A model generated the notes under the pieces. It was not told the DNA's origin, did no database searches, and saw nothing but the letters and a program-made list of their open reading frames with translations. The translations under genes were made by a program, and so were the position numbers. 64,000 nt of DNA from CAILZL01 sp963791615 (GTDB lineage Bacteria > Pseudomonadota > Gammaproteobacteria > Steroidobacterales > Steroidobacteraceae): positions 1,488,001-1,552,000 of the forward strand of contig CAWBTE010000006.1 of the NCBI GenBank assembly GCA_963791615.1, in the 5' to 3' direction. Below, piece after piece: positions 34,953 through 44,060 of this stretch; the first letter of the stretch is position 1; each line of letters starts with the position of its first letter.

Positions 34953-36497
34953 ATGCGCATCAAGCCTCGTCAGATACTCGGTCTTTGCTTACTGCTGGGC
35001 GTGGCTGCCTGGCATTTTCTCAAGCCGCCACCCGATTCTGCCAAGCTTGGCGTCCACGTCGAAACAGCAGACCGGATGCAACTGGGGCAACTGACGTTAC
35101 AGCCCTGCGCCATCGGCAATGCGGCGCAGCCCTCCCTGGACGCCTACTGCACCGACTTTTCGGTGCCGGAAAATCATGCCGATGTGCACAGCCGGCGCAT
35201 CACACTGAAGGTGGCCATCGTCAAAAGCGACGCCGCACAACCAAGTGCAGATCTGGTCACCTTTCTGGATGGCGGACCCGGCGGCGCGGCTACTGAAACT
35301 TTCCCGGCCATTGACAACGCCTTTGCGCCGCTGCTGAAAAACCATCATGTGTTGTTGATCGATCAACGCGGCACAGGCAGCTCCAACGCGCTGGACTGTC
35401 CGCAGCTCACCGAACAAACCCGGCATGCGAGTAATACCGCACTGGAGTTGATGGCTGAGGACCCACAGCAGGCCCGGCAATGGTTGCGCGACTGTCTCGC
35501 GGAGATCGGCACCAAAGCCGACCCAAAGTTCTATACCACTACCGATGCCACGCTGGATCTGGAAGCGGTGCGCCAAGCCTTGGGTAGCCCCAAGTTGAAT
35601 CTCATCGGTGGGTCGTATGGCACACGCGTGGCACAGCAATATGCCGCGCGCTTTCCGGACAGTGTGCGCAGTATCGTGCTGGACAGCGCCGTGCCCAACA
35701 CGCTGGCACTGGGCCAGGATCATGCGCGCAACCTGGAAGACGCTCTCAAGGCACAGTTGGCGTTGTGCAGCGCGCAGGCCGAATGCAGGCAGCGCTTTGG
35801 CGATCCTTATGCGCAACTGCAAGTGTTGCGTTCACGTCTACGCACCAGCCCGGCAACGGCGCAGGTGCCGGATCCCACTACTTATGAATTGAGCACCCGC
35901 ACGCTGACACCGGCGCGACTGGCCGGACTGGTGCGGCTGTATACCTACAATGGCTATACCAGTGCGCTGATGCCGCTGATGATCGATGAAGCACTGAAGG
36001 GTAACTACGCGCCCTTGCTGGGGCAGGAGCAATTGGTAACCAGTAGTTTAAGCAGTCACATGACCGGCGGCATGGGGCTGTCGGTGGGTTGCAGCGAAGA
36101 TGCCGATCTTCTGAAGATCGATGAAGCGGATCGCGATACCCTGATGGGCAACTCGATTGTCGAATTCTTGCAATCCGCCTGTAGCATCTGGCCACATCGC
36201 ACGCGACCTGCGGATTTCCACCAGGCCTTCACCAGCGACCTGCCGGTGCTGATTCTCGCCGGTGAACACGACCCGGTGACACCGCCACGTTACGGTGAGG
36301 AAATCCTCGCCACGCTGAGCAATGCCCGCTTGCTCACCGCGCCGGGCCAGGGCCACGGCATCATGGTGGTGCGCTGCGTACCGGAACTGGTGGCTGAGTT
36401 CGTCTCGACATTAAACCCCAAGGCACTGAACGCCACTTGTCTGGAGAAACTGCAGGCACCGCCTGTTTTTCTCAATTACAACGGAGCGGCGCCATGA
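34953..36497 (+). CDS. Exported alpha/beta hydrolase, peptidase S33 type
   Basis: 514 residues with an N-terminal hydrophobic anchor or signal (LGLCLLLGVAAWHFL). LVTFLDGGPGGAATE is the oxyanion region, LIDQRGTGSSNALDC is typical of proline iminopeptidase-like enzymes, and LIGGSYGTRVAQQYAARFPD supplies the nucleophile Ser. LILAGEHDPVTPPRYGEE and PGQGHGI give the Asp and His. Tripeptidyl aminopeptidases of this type cleave peptides outside the cytoplasm. The gene overlaps the start of the ABC transporter ATPase gene (ATGA), an unusual coupling that suggests the three proteins act together. Confidence 0.88.
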   Translation: MRIKPRQILGLCLLLGVAAWHFLKPPPDSAKLGVHVETADRMQLGQLTLQPCAIGNAAQPSLDAYCTDFSVPENHADVHSRRITLKVAIVKSDAAQPSADLVTFLDGGPGGAATETFPAIDNAFAPLLKNHHVLLIDQRGTGSSNALDCPQLTEQTRHASNTALELMAEDPQQARQWLRDCLAEIGTKADPKFYTTTDATLDLEAVRQALGSPKLNLIGGSYGTRVAQQYAARFPDSVRSIVLDSAVPNTLALGQDHARNLEDALKAQLALCSAQAECRQRFGDPYAQLQVLRSRLRTSPATAQVPDPTTYELSTRTLTPARLAGLVRLYTYNGYTSALMPLMIDEALKGNYAPLLGQEQLVTSSLSSHMTGGMGLSVGCSEDADLLKIDEADRDTLMGNSIVEFLQSACSIWPHRTRPADFHQAFTSDLPVLILAGEHDPVTPPRYGEEILATLSNARLLTAPGQGHGIMVVRCVPELVAEFVSTLNPKALNATCLEKLQAPPVFLNYNGAAP

Positions 36498-37228
36498 TTG
36501 AAGCCAGGGGACTGCACAAACGCTTCGGCCAGATCACGGCGGTGGAAGACGTCAGCCTGACCGCCCGCGATGGCGTGATCACCGGACTGCTCGGCCCCAA
36601 TGGCGCGGGCAAAACCACCACGCTGCGCATGCTGTATACCCTGATGCAGCCGGAACGCGGCCAGGTTCTGATCGATGGTCAGGATGCGGCGCTGGACCCA
36701 TTGGCAGCACGTCGCAATCTGGGCGTATTGCCGGATGCACGCGGCTTGTACAAGCGACTGACGGCGCGCGAAAACATCCAGTACTACGCCCAGCTGCAGA
36801 ACATGCCGGCGGATCTCACGCAACAACGCATCGAGGCACTGGTGAACACCCTCGGCATGCAGGACTTCATTGACCGTCAGACCGATGGTTTTTCACAGGG
36901 GCAACGTGTCAAGACCGCCATCGCACGGGCGCTGGTGCATGCACCCCGCAATGTGCTGCTGGATGAGCCCACCAACGGACTGGATGTGATGGCCACGCGC
37001 GGCCTGCGCGAGTTTCTCAAGCAACTCAAGGCCGATGGCCATTGCGTGCTGTTCTCCACCCACATCATGCAGGAGGTCACGGCGCTATGCGACCACATCG
37101 TCATCATCGCCCATGGCCGCGTCGTGGCGCAGGGCAGCGCCGATGAGCTGCGTGAGCAAACCAGTGAATCCAGCCTGGAAGAGGCCTTCGTGAAACTGAT
37201 CGGCAGCGATGCAGGAGGTCTGCTGTGA
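36494..37228 (+). CDS. ABC transporter ATPase (NatA-like)
   Basis: 244 residues. Walker A LLGPNGAGKTTTLR, the Q-loop region, the signature FSQGQRVKTAIARAL and Walker B NVLLDEPTNGLDVMA are all present, with the H-loop His in LFSTHIMQE. The sequence resembles NatA, the ATPase of sodium-extruding ABC transporters. The ATG at 36494 overlaps the hydrolase stop, and the gene ends overlapping the GTG of the permease. Transport of sodium, rather than another substrate, is an inference from similarity to NatA. Confidence 0.92.
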   Translation: MIEARGLHKRFGQITAVEDVSLTARDGVITGLLGPNGAGKTTTLRMLYTLMQPERGQVLIDGQDAALDPLAARRNLGVLPDARGLYKRLTARENIQYYAQLQNMPADLTQQRIEALVNTLGMQDFIDRQTDGFSQGQRVKTAIARALVHAPRNVLLDEPTNGLDVMATRGLREFLKQLKADGHCVLFSTHIMQEVTALCDHIVIIAHGRVVAQGSADELREQTSESSLEEAFVKLIGSDAGGLL

Positions 37229-38415
37229 GCGCGCCTGCCATCAAGACCATCTGCACCGTCTTCCTGAAAGAGATACGTGAAAGCCTGCGTGATCGCCGCA
37301 CGTTGCTTAATGCCTTGCTGGTGGGCCCGCTACTGGGCCCCTTGATGTTCGTCATCGTGATCAAAATGGTGGTGGCTCGCGAAATCCAGCGCGCCGAACG
37401 ACCGCTGCCGGTGGTGGTGATCGGCGCCGAGTACGCACCGAATCTGATTACTGCGCTGGAACAAGCCGGCCTGGAACGCAAGCCCGCCATCGAACAACCG
37501 GAGGCGGCGGTGCGTGCGCAAACCGTGGATCTGGTGCTGCGCATTCCTGCCGATTACGGCGAGACCTGGCGGCACGGCAAGTCCGCACAGGTGGAATTGA
37601 TTTACGACTCGTCCCGGCGCGACATCAATTCGTCACTGCAACGATTACGTACCATGCTGCGCAACTACACAGGCCAGCAAAGCAGCCTGCGCGTCGTGGC
37701 GCGCGGCCTGTCTCCGGAAATCACCCGGCCATTGATGGTGGCCGACCGCGATCAGGCCACGCCGCAGGCCCGCGGCGCGGCGTTGTTCGCCATGGTGCCT
37801 TACTTCCTGATTTTTACTGCCTTGATAGGCGGCATGTTCCTGGCCATCGACGCCATCGCCGGCGAACGGGAACGGCAATCGCTGGAGCCCCTGTTTATCA
37901 ATCCGGTGCAGCGCGGTCACATCCTGCTGGGCAAACTGGCGGCGATCAGCACCTTCAGCATGACCAGCGTGTTGTTGAACCTGATCGCCTTCACGGTGGC
38001 TGGCACAGTGCTGAGTCGCGGCATGGAAAATTTTCCGGTAGTGATGAATTTCGGTTTTGCCCTCGGCCTGCTGCCCTTGATGCTGCCGCTGACTCTGCTG
38101 ATTGCTGCGCTACAGGTGCTGGTAACCGCTTTCGCCAGAACCTTCCGTGAAGCCCAGACCTGGCTGGGCTTCATGCAACTCATCCCGACCATTCCCATGG
38201 TGGTTGTCATGGTGCTGGAGGTGAAACCCGTATTGTGGATGTACGCCGTTCCCTTGCTCGGACAACAGCTGGCCGCCATGCAATTGCTGCGCGGCGTTGG
38301 TATCTCGCCCGGTGAATCCGCCCTGTGTGTGCTGAGTACACTGGCCGCGGCCTTGCTGGTTTTCAGGATTGTTGAGCGGGTCTATAACTCGGAGCGGCTG
38401 GCCATTGCTGGCTAG
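37225..38415 (+). CDS. ABC transporter permease (NatB-like)
   Basis: 396 residues starting at GTG 37225, overlapping the ATPase stop. One N-terminal membrane helix after FLKEIRESLRDRRTLLNALL is followed by a large extracytoplasmic domain of about 150 residues. Five to six C-terminal helices follow, beginning FAMVPYFLIFTALIGGMFLAIDAIAGERERQSLEPLF. This is the NatB/ABC-2 arrangement. With the ATPase it forms an exporter at the inner membrane. The three-gene overlap with the S33 hydrolase is conserved-operon style; a peptide or sodium substrate cannot be decided. Confidence 0.9.
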   Translation: MSAPAIKTICTVFLKEIRESLRDRRTLLNALLVGPLLGPLMFVIVIKMVVAREIQRAERPLPVVVIGAEYAPNLITALEQAGLERKPAIEQPEAAVRAQTVDLVLRIPADYGETWRHGKSAQVELIYDSSRRDINSSLQRLRTMLRNYTGQQSSLRVVARGLSPEITRPLMVADRDQATPQARGAALFAMVPYFLIFTALIGGMFLAIDAIAGERERQSLEPLFINPVQRGHILLGKLAAISTFSMTSVLLNLIAFTVAGTVLSRGMENFPVVMNFGFALGLLPLMLPLTLLIAALQVLVTAFARTFREAQTWLGFMQLIPTIPMVVVMVLEVKPVLWMYAVPLLGQQLAAMQLLRGVGISPGESALCVLSTLAAALLVFRIVERVYNSERLAIAG

Positions 38416-38510
38416 CCTGTCTTGTCCGATTCGCCCGAGAGACAACATAAAGGTGAAATACCCCCGGATTTCGACTTGAGCCGACGCCGTGAAGCACGGA
38501 TACTTTGCCC

Positions 38511-39071
38511 ATGTCGCCCAATTACCTCAGCAATCAGCTGCTGATCGCCATGCCCACGCTGGCCGACAGCAATTTCTCGCAAACCGTCACGCTGGTGTGC
38601 GAGCACAATGCTGAAGGTGCGATGGGCATTGTCATCAATCGCCCGCTGAAAATGCGTTTTGCCGATGTGTTCGAACAGCTCGACCTGAGCGCACAGGATC
38701 AGAAGCTGCGCGAGCAAACTTTGTTGATGGGCGGGCCGGTGCAGACAGATCGCGGCTTCATCATTCATCGCGCCGGCCCATTGTGGGACGCCACCATCGT
38801 GGTGTCCGACAGCATTCACGTCACCACTTCGCGCGATGTCCTGCAGGCCATCGCCGAGGGTCGCGGCCCGACGCCGCTGAGCATGGCGCTGGGTTACGCT
38901 GGCTGGGAAGCCGGCCAGCTGGAAGCCGAGATGGTGCAGAACAGCTGGCTGACCGTGCCATTTGAAGAACGCATCCTGTTTGATACGCCGTTTGAGCAAC
39001 GCTGGCAGGCCGCCGCGCAACTGCTGGGCGTGAACCTCAGCACGCTCAGCACTCAGGCTGGTCATGCCTGA
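38511..39071 (+). CDS. yqgE: YqgE/AlgH family protein
   Basis: 186 residues from ATG 38511 (MSPNYLSNQLLIAMPTL). NFSQTVTLVCEHNAEGAMGIVINRPL and LLMGGPVQTDRGFIIH are the hallmark segments, and ALGYAGWEAGQLEAEMVQNSWLT completes the fold. Members are soluble and of unsettled function; AlgH affects alginate regulation in Pseudomonas. ruvX follows 12 bp later, the standard pairing in gammaproteobacteria. The upstream TTG at 38505 would add only two residues. Confidence 0.95.
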   Translation: MSPNYLSNQLLIAMPTLADSNFSQTVTLVCEHNAEGAMGIVINRPLKMRFADVFEQLDLSAQDQKLREQTLLMGGPVQTDRGFIIHRAGPLWDATIVVSDSIHVTTSRDVLQAIAEGRGPTPLSMALGYAGWEAGQLEAEMVQNSWLTVPFEERILFDTPFEQRWQAAAQLLGVNLSTLSTQAGHA

Positions 39072-39083
39072 GCCGCAGCGCTG

Positions 39084-39524
39084 ATGTCCGACTTGCAGGT
39101 GGTGCTGGCATTTGACTACGGCACACGCCGTATTGGCGTCGCCAGCGGCAATACCCTGATCCGTACCGCGCAGGCGCTGTGTACGCTGGAATGCAGACAG
39201 CAACAAACTCCCTGGACTGAGATCGACAAACTGCTGCGTGACTATTTGCCCGCGCAGCTGATTGTCGGGCTTCCGTATAATGACGACGGTACACCCACAG
39301 GCATGACCGCTCCGGCGCAGGCCTTTGCGGCCGAACTGGCCGAACGCAGCAAACTGCCGGTAACACTGGTGGATGAAGGTCACAGCTCGCGCGAAGCCGA
39401 ACGTGAACTGGCTTATCTGCGCCGCAGCGGCATCAAAACCCGCCGTGTCACCCATGCAGATGTGGACAGGGTGGCGGCCAAGGTGGTGCTGGAGCGCTGG
39501 TTCAGTCAGCGCGATTGGGACTGA
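39084..39524 (+). CDS. ruvX: Putative Holliday junction resolvase RuvX/YqgF
   Basis: 146 residues with the RNase H-like core: VVLAFDYGTRRIGVASGN carries the first catalytic Asp, LIVGLPYNDDGTPT the second region, and VTLVDEGHSSREAERELA the central Glu. THADVDRVAAKVVLERWF supplies the C-terminal Asp. The family is linked to Holliday-junction cleavage and to 16S rRNA 5'-end maturation (YqgF), and either role fits. It lies between yqgE and pyrB, a common gene order. Confidence 0.95.
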   Translation: MSDLQVVLAFDYGTRRIGVASGNTLIRTAQALCTLECRQQQTPWTEIDKLLRDYLPAQLIVGLPYNDDGTPTGMTAPAQAFAAELAERSKLPVTLVDEGHSSREAERELAYLRRSGIKTRRVTHADVDRVAAKVVLERWFSQRDWD

Positions 39525-39549
39525 CCTTCTTATGCTGAGCGTCGAGGCA

Positions 39550-39581
39550 TTTAGCCCGACACTTCGCAGAGTCGGGCTAAA
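39550..39581. repeat. Palindrome TTTAGCCCGAC/GTCGGGCTAAA
   Basis: A perfect 11-bp stem with a 10-nt loop, followed by AGCCCGACCTACGCA. This GTCGGGCTAAAGCCCGACCTACG type is a common dispersed intergenic repeat. It separates ruvX from pyrB. Confidence 0.7.
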
Positions 39582-39610
39582 GCCCGACCTACGCATACAG
39601 ATTAGAGCAG

Positions 39611-40616
39611 TTGAGTAACGAACACCGACATCAGCAACCAGTCAGACTCCGTTCTGAGCCAGCGTGCTCAGCGCAATAGCAAGGGCCAGCTGCGCCATCT
39701 GATCACGCTGGATGGTCTGAGCAAGGCTGAAATCACCGCACTGCTGGATATGGCGCAGGTCTATGTGCGCAAGCCCCATGAATTGCCAGCGCGCGATCAG
39801 AGTCTGGCCGGCCACACTGTCGCCAATCTGTTCTTTGAACCCAGCACCCGCACCCGCGTGTCGTTTGAGCTGGCCGCGCGCCGGCTCGGCGCAGAGGTGG
39901 TCAACCTCGACATGCAGACCTCGTCACGCGTCAAGGGCGAAACCGTGCTGGATACCATCTACACCCTGCAAGCCATGCATGCCGATGTACTGGTGATGCG
40001 TGACGCCGAACCCAGCCTGCCCGCAATGGTCGCGCAACATGTTTTGCCGCACATCAGCATCCTCAACGCCGGCGAAGCGCATGTGTCGCACCCGACACAG
40101 GGCTTGCTGGATGTGCTGACCATTCGCCAGCACAAACCGGACTTCAGCAATCGCAGCATCCTTATTGTCGGTGACCTGATGCATTCGCGCGTGGCGCGTT
40201 CGACCTGGCGCGCCCTGCACACGCTGGGTATCGGTGAAGTGCGTATTGCCGGCCCGGAACATCTGCTGCCACCAGATAACGAATTCCCCGGCGCAGTGCG
40301 CCACACAGACACGAATCAGGCCATCAAGGATGTGGATATCGTCATGGCGCTGCGTATCCAGAAAGAACGCATGAGCTCGGCCGCCATTCCTGATGATGCG
40401 GCGTACTGTCGCGAGTTCGGCTTGACTGCTGAACGTCTGAAACTGGCCAAACCCGACGCCATCGTCATGCATCCCGCGCCCATGAATCGCGGCGTGGAAA
40501 TAACGGATGAAGTCGCTGACGGTAAACAGTCCGTGATTCAGCAACAGGTCACCAACGGCGTGGCCATGCGTATGGCGGTGCTGGTCACCATTGCACGTGG
40601 CGCGCATGCACGGTGA
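39611..40616 (+). CDS. pyrB: Aspartate carbamoyltransferase catalytic subunit (start obscured)
   Basis: The core is complete: FFEPSTRTRVSFE and the nearby SSRVKGET bind carbamoyl phosphate, VSHPTQGLLD and MALRIQKER follow, and MHPAPMNRGVEI lies near the end. It makes carbamoyl aspartate, the first committed step of pyrimidine synthesis. The frame is open from 39615 but has no ATG, GTG or TTG before an internal ATG at 39750, which would delete LRHLITLDGLSKAEITALLD. A TTG at 39611 in the preceding frame (LSNEHRHQQP) would join it after one inserted base, so a +1 error before about 39680 is likely. The native start is therefore not certain. Confidence 0.9.
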
Positions 40617-40628
40617 TGGTCTTGTAGG

Positions 40629-40696
40629 GGCCGGTTTGAAACCGGTCCGCCATATTACGCGGCGCACCCACCAGGTAGGCGGGTTGCAAACCTGCC
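40629..40696. repeat. Two short palindromes between pyrB and the PyrK-like gene
   Basis: GGCCGGTTTGAAACCGGTCC (40629-40648) and AGGCGGGTTGCAAACCTGCC (40677-40696) are hairpins of the same GGTTTG(A/C)AACC style. They resemble dispersed repeats rather than a terminator, with no T-run. Confidence 0.5.
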
Positions 40697-40705
40697 CCGG
40701 CTTAT

Positions 40706-41611
40706 ATGCATAACACCAGCCATAAGCCACATCGCAACACCATCTTTGTTGAAGACGTGGAAATCCTGTCGCGCCAGGACTTCGCCGCACAACAATACAT
40801 CTTCAAGTTTGCCGCGCCCAAATGTGCGCGTGCCGCACAGCCCGGTCAGTTCATTCATCTGGCCTGCGACCCGAATGTGCCTATGCGCCGTCCACTATCG
40901 ATCATGCGCGCCGATGCGCAGCGCGGCACAATTGAAATTCTGTGCAAAGTCACTGGCCCCGGCCTGTCCGCACTGGTGAACAAACCAATCGGCGACAAAG
41001 TCAGCCTGACCGGACCGATTGGCCAGGGATTCAAACCGCATACCGACAAACCCCGCACGGTATTGATTGGCGGCGGTTATGGCGTACCGCCGATGATTTT
41101 TCTTGCCGAACATCTGCGTGATCGCAACGATGCCCAGAATGATGTCCAGTGGAAGCCGTTAGTGTTGATGGGTTCGGAACTGCCCTTCCCTTTCAAGACA
41201 CGACCTTCCACCATCGTAGTCAACGGCATGCCCGATGGCGTGATTGCGGGGTTGTCATTCCTTGATGAGCAAGGTATTCCCAGCCGACTGAGCAGCCGCT
41301 CGGATTTCCCCGGCTGTCATGATGGTCTGGTGACCGATCTCGCCAGTGCCTGGCTGTCTACATTGGATAAAAGCGCACTGCAGGAAGTTGAACTGTTTGT
41401 CTGCGGCCCCACGCCCCTGCTGAAAACCGCCGCACAAGTCGCGCGCCAATTCGGCGTTGCCTGCCAGGTATCAATGGAGGAATACATGGCCTGTGCGGTG
41501 GGCGGCTGCGCCGGTTGCGCGGTACAGGTCAATACGCCACAAGGGCCGGTGATGAAGCGCGTGTGCGTGGATGGGCCGGTGTTTGATGCGTATTCGGTGT
41601 TTGGTCAGTAA
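40706..41611 (+). CDS. Dihydroorotate dehydrogenase electron-transfer subunit-like protein (PyrK family)
   Basis: 301 residues: an FAD-binding barrel with RRPLSIMRAD, an NAD-binding part with VLIGGGYGVPPMIFLAEHL, and a C-terminal [2Fe-2S] site in EYMACAVGGCAGCAVQ plus a distal Cys in KRVCVDGPV. The C-x4-C-x2-C-xn-C pattern is that of PyrK-type oxidoreductases. In the PyrDB-PyrK complex it passes electrons from dihydroorotate to NAD+. No pyrD lies beside it, and most gammaproteobacteria use quinone-linked PyrD alone, so its true partner is uncertain. Position after pyrB supports a pyrimidine link. Confidence 0.78.
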   Translation: MHNTSHKPHRNTIFVEDVEILSRQDFAAQQYIFKFAAPKCARAAQPGQFIHLACDPNVPMRRPLSIMRADAQRGTIEILCKVTGPGLSALVNKPIGDKVSLTGPIGQGFKPHTDKPRTVLIGGGYGVPPMIFLAEHLRDRNDAQNDVQWKPLVLMGSELPFPFKTRPSTIVVNGMPDGVIAGLSFLDEQGIPSRLSSRSDFPGCHDGLVTDLASAWLSTLDKSALQEVELFVCGPTPLLKTAAQVARQFGVACQVSMEEYMACAVGGCAGCAVQVNTPQGPVMKRVCVDGPVFDAYSVFGQ

Positions 41612-41671
41612 CGATGGCATAAAACCTCCCCACCAGCACCTGGGTTGGGCTAAGCAAAGCAGAGCAAGGCA

Positions 41672-41705
41672 CCCTCACCCCAACCCTCTCCCTGAGGGAG
41701 ATGGA
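41672..41705. repeat. CCCTCACCCCAACCCTCTCCC-type repeat with hairpin
   Basis: The well-known dispersed sequence CCTCACCCCAACCCTCTCCC is followed by TGAGGGAGA, giving the stem TCTCCC/GGGAGA. It lies between the PyrK-like gene and the third pilT gene, which converge, and may end both transcripts. Confidence 0.65.
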
Positions 41706-41717
41706 GAGAAGAAACCA

Positions 41718-42848
41718 TCAACCAAAGTTGATCTTCGCTTCCAGATTGGTTCTTGAGTCGGCGTAGGTGAGTGCGTCTTCGAGGCTGATGCGGCCATCCT
41801 TGAACAACTGGTGCAGCGCCACATCGAAGTGCTGCATGCCTTTTTCGCTGCTGCTGCGCAGGGCTTCCTTGGCGCCGATGACATCGCCCTTCTTGATCAG
41901 CTCTTGCATATGCGGGGTGTTGACCATCATTTCCACGGCGGCGACGCGGCGCTTGTTGCTGCCAGGTATCAGTCTCTGCGCAATAATCGCGCGCAGGTAT
42001 TGCGAGAGATCCAGACACAGCTGCGTGTGCTGGTCGCGCGGGAACATGTTGATGATGCGATCCATGGTTTCTGCGCCATTGTTGGCATGCAGGGTGGCCA
42101 GCACCAGATGACCCGTGCCGGCCAGCATGATGGCGGACTCCATGGTTTCGCGATCACGGATTTCACCAATCAGCAGCACATCGGGCGCAGCACGCATGGC
42201 GCTGCGCAGGGCGCGGGCATAGGACTTGGTGTCGAGCCCGACTTCGCGCTGATTGATGATGGATTTCTTGTTGGAATGCAGGAACTCGATGGGATCTTCA
42301 ATGGTGATGATGTGATCCGATGAATTGTCATTACGGTAGTTGATCATCGCCGCCAGCGTGGTGGACTTGCCGGAGCCGGTGGCGCCCACCATCAGGATCA
42401 GGCCGCGCTTCATCATCACCAGATCTTTCAACTGCTCCGGCAGGCCGAGGTCATCCAGACGCGGCATATCGGAAGTGATGTAGCGCAGCACCATGGCGGG
42501 ATTGCCGCGCTGGTGAAACACATTGACGCGGAAGCGGCCGAGTCCGGGTTCGGACACGGCAAAGTCGATTTCCAGTTCTTCGTTGAAATGCTCGATCTGT
42601 TCCTGCGTCATCAGGCCGTAAGCCGCGTGCCGCACCACATCCGGGGTCAACATCTGTTTGTTGACCGACATGATCTTGCCCTCGATCTTGATCTTGATCG
42701 GCGCGTAGGAAGTGAAGAACAGATCCGAAGCCCGCTTCTGCACCATCAGCTTGAACAGGGGCTTGGTATTGAGAATGACCGGGCGTTCGTTGAGACCGGT
42801 GGTGTTTACGCCATCTTCAAGATCCGTTTCTGGCAGGTTGGCACTCAT
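41718..42848 (-). CDS. Third PilT/PilU-family retraction ATPase
   Basis: 376 residues with Walker A GATGSGKSTTLA, the Asp box IITIEDPIEF, Walker B RSAMRAAPDVLLIGEIRDRETM and the His box LVLATLHANNGAETMDRI. The N-terminal domain is longer and less PilU-like (NTKPLFKLMVQKRASDLFFTSYAPIKIKIEGKI). It is encoded 18 bp after pilU in the order pilT-pilU-this gene. It should assemble as a hexamer at the base of a type IV pilus. Three tandem paralogues are more than the usual two; its specific task is unknown. Confidence 0.9.
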   Translation of the reverse strand: MSANLPETDLEDGVNTTGLNERPVILNTKPLFKLMVQKRASDLFFTSYAPIKIKIEGKIMSVNKQMLTPDVVRHAAYGLMTQEQIEHFNEELEIDFAVSEPGLGRFRVNVFHQRGNPAMVLRYITSDMPRLDDLGLPEQLKDLVMMKRGLILMVGATGSGKSTTLAAMINYRNDNSSDHIITIEDPIEFLHSNKKSIINQREVGLDTKSYARALRSAMRAAPDVLLIGEIRDRETMESAIMLAGTGHLVLATLHANNGAETMDRIINMFPRDQHTQLCLDLSQYLRAIIAQRLIPGSNKRRVAAVEMMVNTPHMQELIKKGDVIGAKEALRSSSEKGMQHFDVALHQLFKDGRISLEDALTYADSRTNLEAKINFG

Positions 42849-42866
42849 GGTCTTTTCACACTCTCA

Positions 42867-44026
42867 CTATCGCATCTGGTTTTCGCGCTCCTCCATGATG
42901 CGCAGGCTGTGAGCAGCTTCGTCGGACAGCTTCAGCTCACGTTTGCTTTCCAGCTTGATACGCAACCGGACTTCGTTCTTGGAGTCGGAGTTACGCAAGG
43001 CTTCTTCATAGCTGATGATGCCGGACTCATACAAATCAAACAATGCCTGATCGAAGGTCTTCATGCCCAGCCGGTTGGACTTGGCCATCACTTCCTTGAT
43101 CTGGGCGACGTCGCCCTTGAAGATCAGATCCGCGATCAACGGTGAATGCAGCATCACTTCCAGCGCCGCCACCCGGCCGACAATGCCTTCGCGCGGAATC
43201 AGGCGCTGCGAGATCAGGGCGCGGATATTCAGCGATAAATCCATCAAAAGCTGCTCGCGGCGCTCTTCGGGGAAGAAGTTGATGATGCGGTCCAGCGCCT
43301 GGTTGGCGCTATTGGCATGCAGGGTGGCCAGCACCAGATGCCCCGTTTCCGCAAACTGGATGGCGTATTCCATGGTGTCGCGATCGCGGATTTCGCCGAT
43401 GAGAATGACATCCGGCGCCTGACGCAGGGTGTTCTTCAGCGCGGTAATCCAGTTTTCGGTGTCCACGCCCACTTCGCGGTGGGTAACCACGCAGCCCTTG
43501 TGCGCATGCACATACTCCACCGGATCTTCGATGGTGATGATGTGGCCGCGACTGCGTTCATTGCGGTAATCCAGCATGGCGGCCAGCGAGGTGGATTTAC
43601 CCGAACCGGTACCGCCCACCACGATCACCAGCCCACGCTTGGACATCACCACATCCTTGAGGATGACCGGTAATTCCATGTCTTCAATGGTCGGGATCTT
43701 GGAGTTGATCAGGCGCACTACACAGCCGGTCTGGCCCTGCTGCACAAAGGCGCTGACGCGGAAGCGACCAATGCCCTGCGGAGCAATGGCGAAATTGCAT
43801 TCCTTGGTGGAGTCGAAGTCGCGGGTCTGGCGATCATTCATAATCGCCCGCACCAGCACCGCGCTCTGTTCGGGTGACAGTGGCTTGTCAGCCTGCGGAC
43901 GGACTTCGCCGTCCACCTTGATGGCCGGGCGGAAAACCGAGCCGTAATGAACAGATCAGATCCCTTCTTGTCGACCATGCGTTTCAGCAGGTCCTGCATC
44001 AGCTTGATGGCTTGTTCGCGTTCCAT
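42867..44026 (-). CDS. pilU: Pilus retraction ATPase PilU (two apparent +1 insertions near start)
   Basis: The first frame from ATG 44026 reads MEREQAIKLMQDLLKRMVDKKGSDLFITA, the exact PilU-style start. It then runs out of frame. Deleting one base at about 43939 and one at about 43926 gives ITAGFPPAIKVDGEVRP, the family consensus, and joins the long frame. That frame contains Walker A GGTGSGKST, ITIEDPVEYVH and ALKNTLRQAPDVILIGEIRDRDTM, which best matches PilU. PilU helps PilT retract type IV pili. Two corrections within 14 bp that restore the consensus perfectly point to sequence error rather than a pseudogene. Confidence 0.9.
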
Positions 44027-44060
44027 GATGTTCTCTCTTGCCTGTGTGCCATCAATCCAA

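Noticed and set aside
38412..39596. A long minus-strand open frame across yqgE and ruvX
   Set aside because: Both plus-strand genes are clear family members; the antisense frame is a high-GC artefact, like those over pfp, hppA and ppnN.
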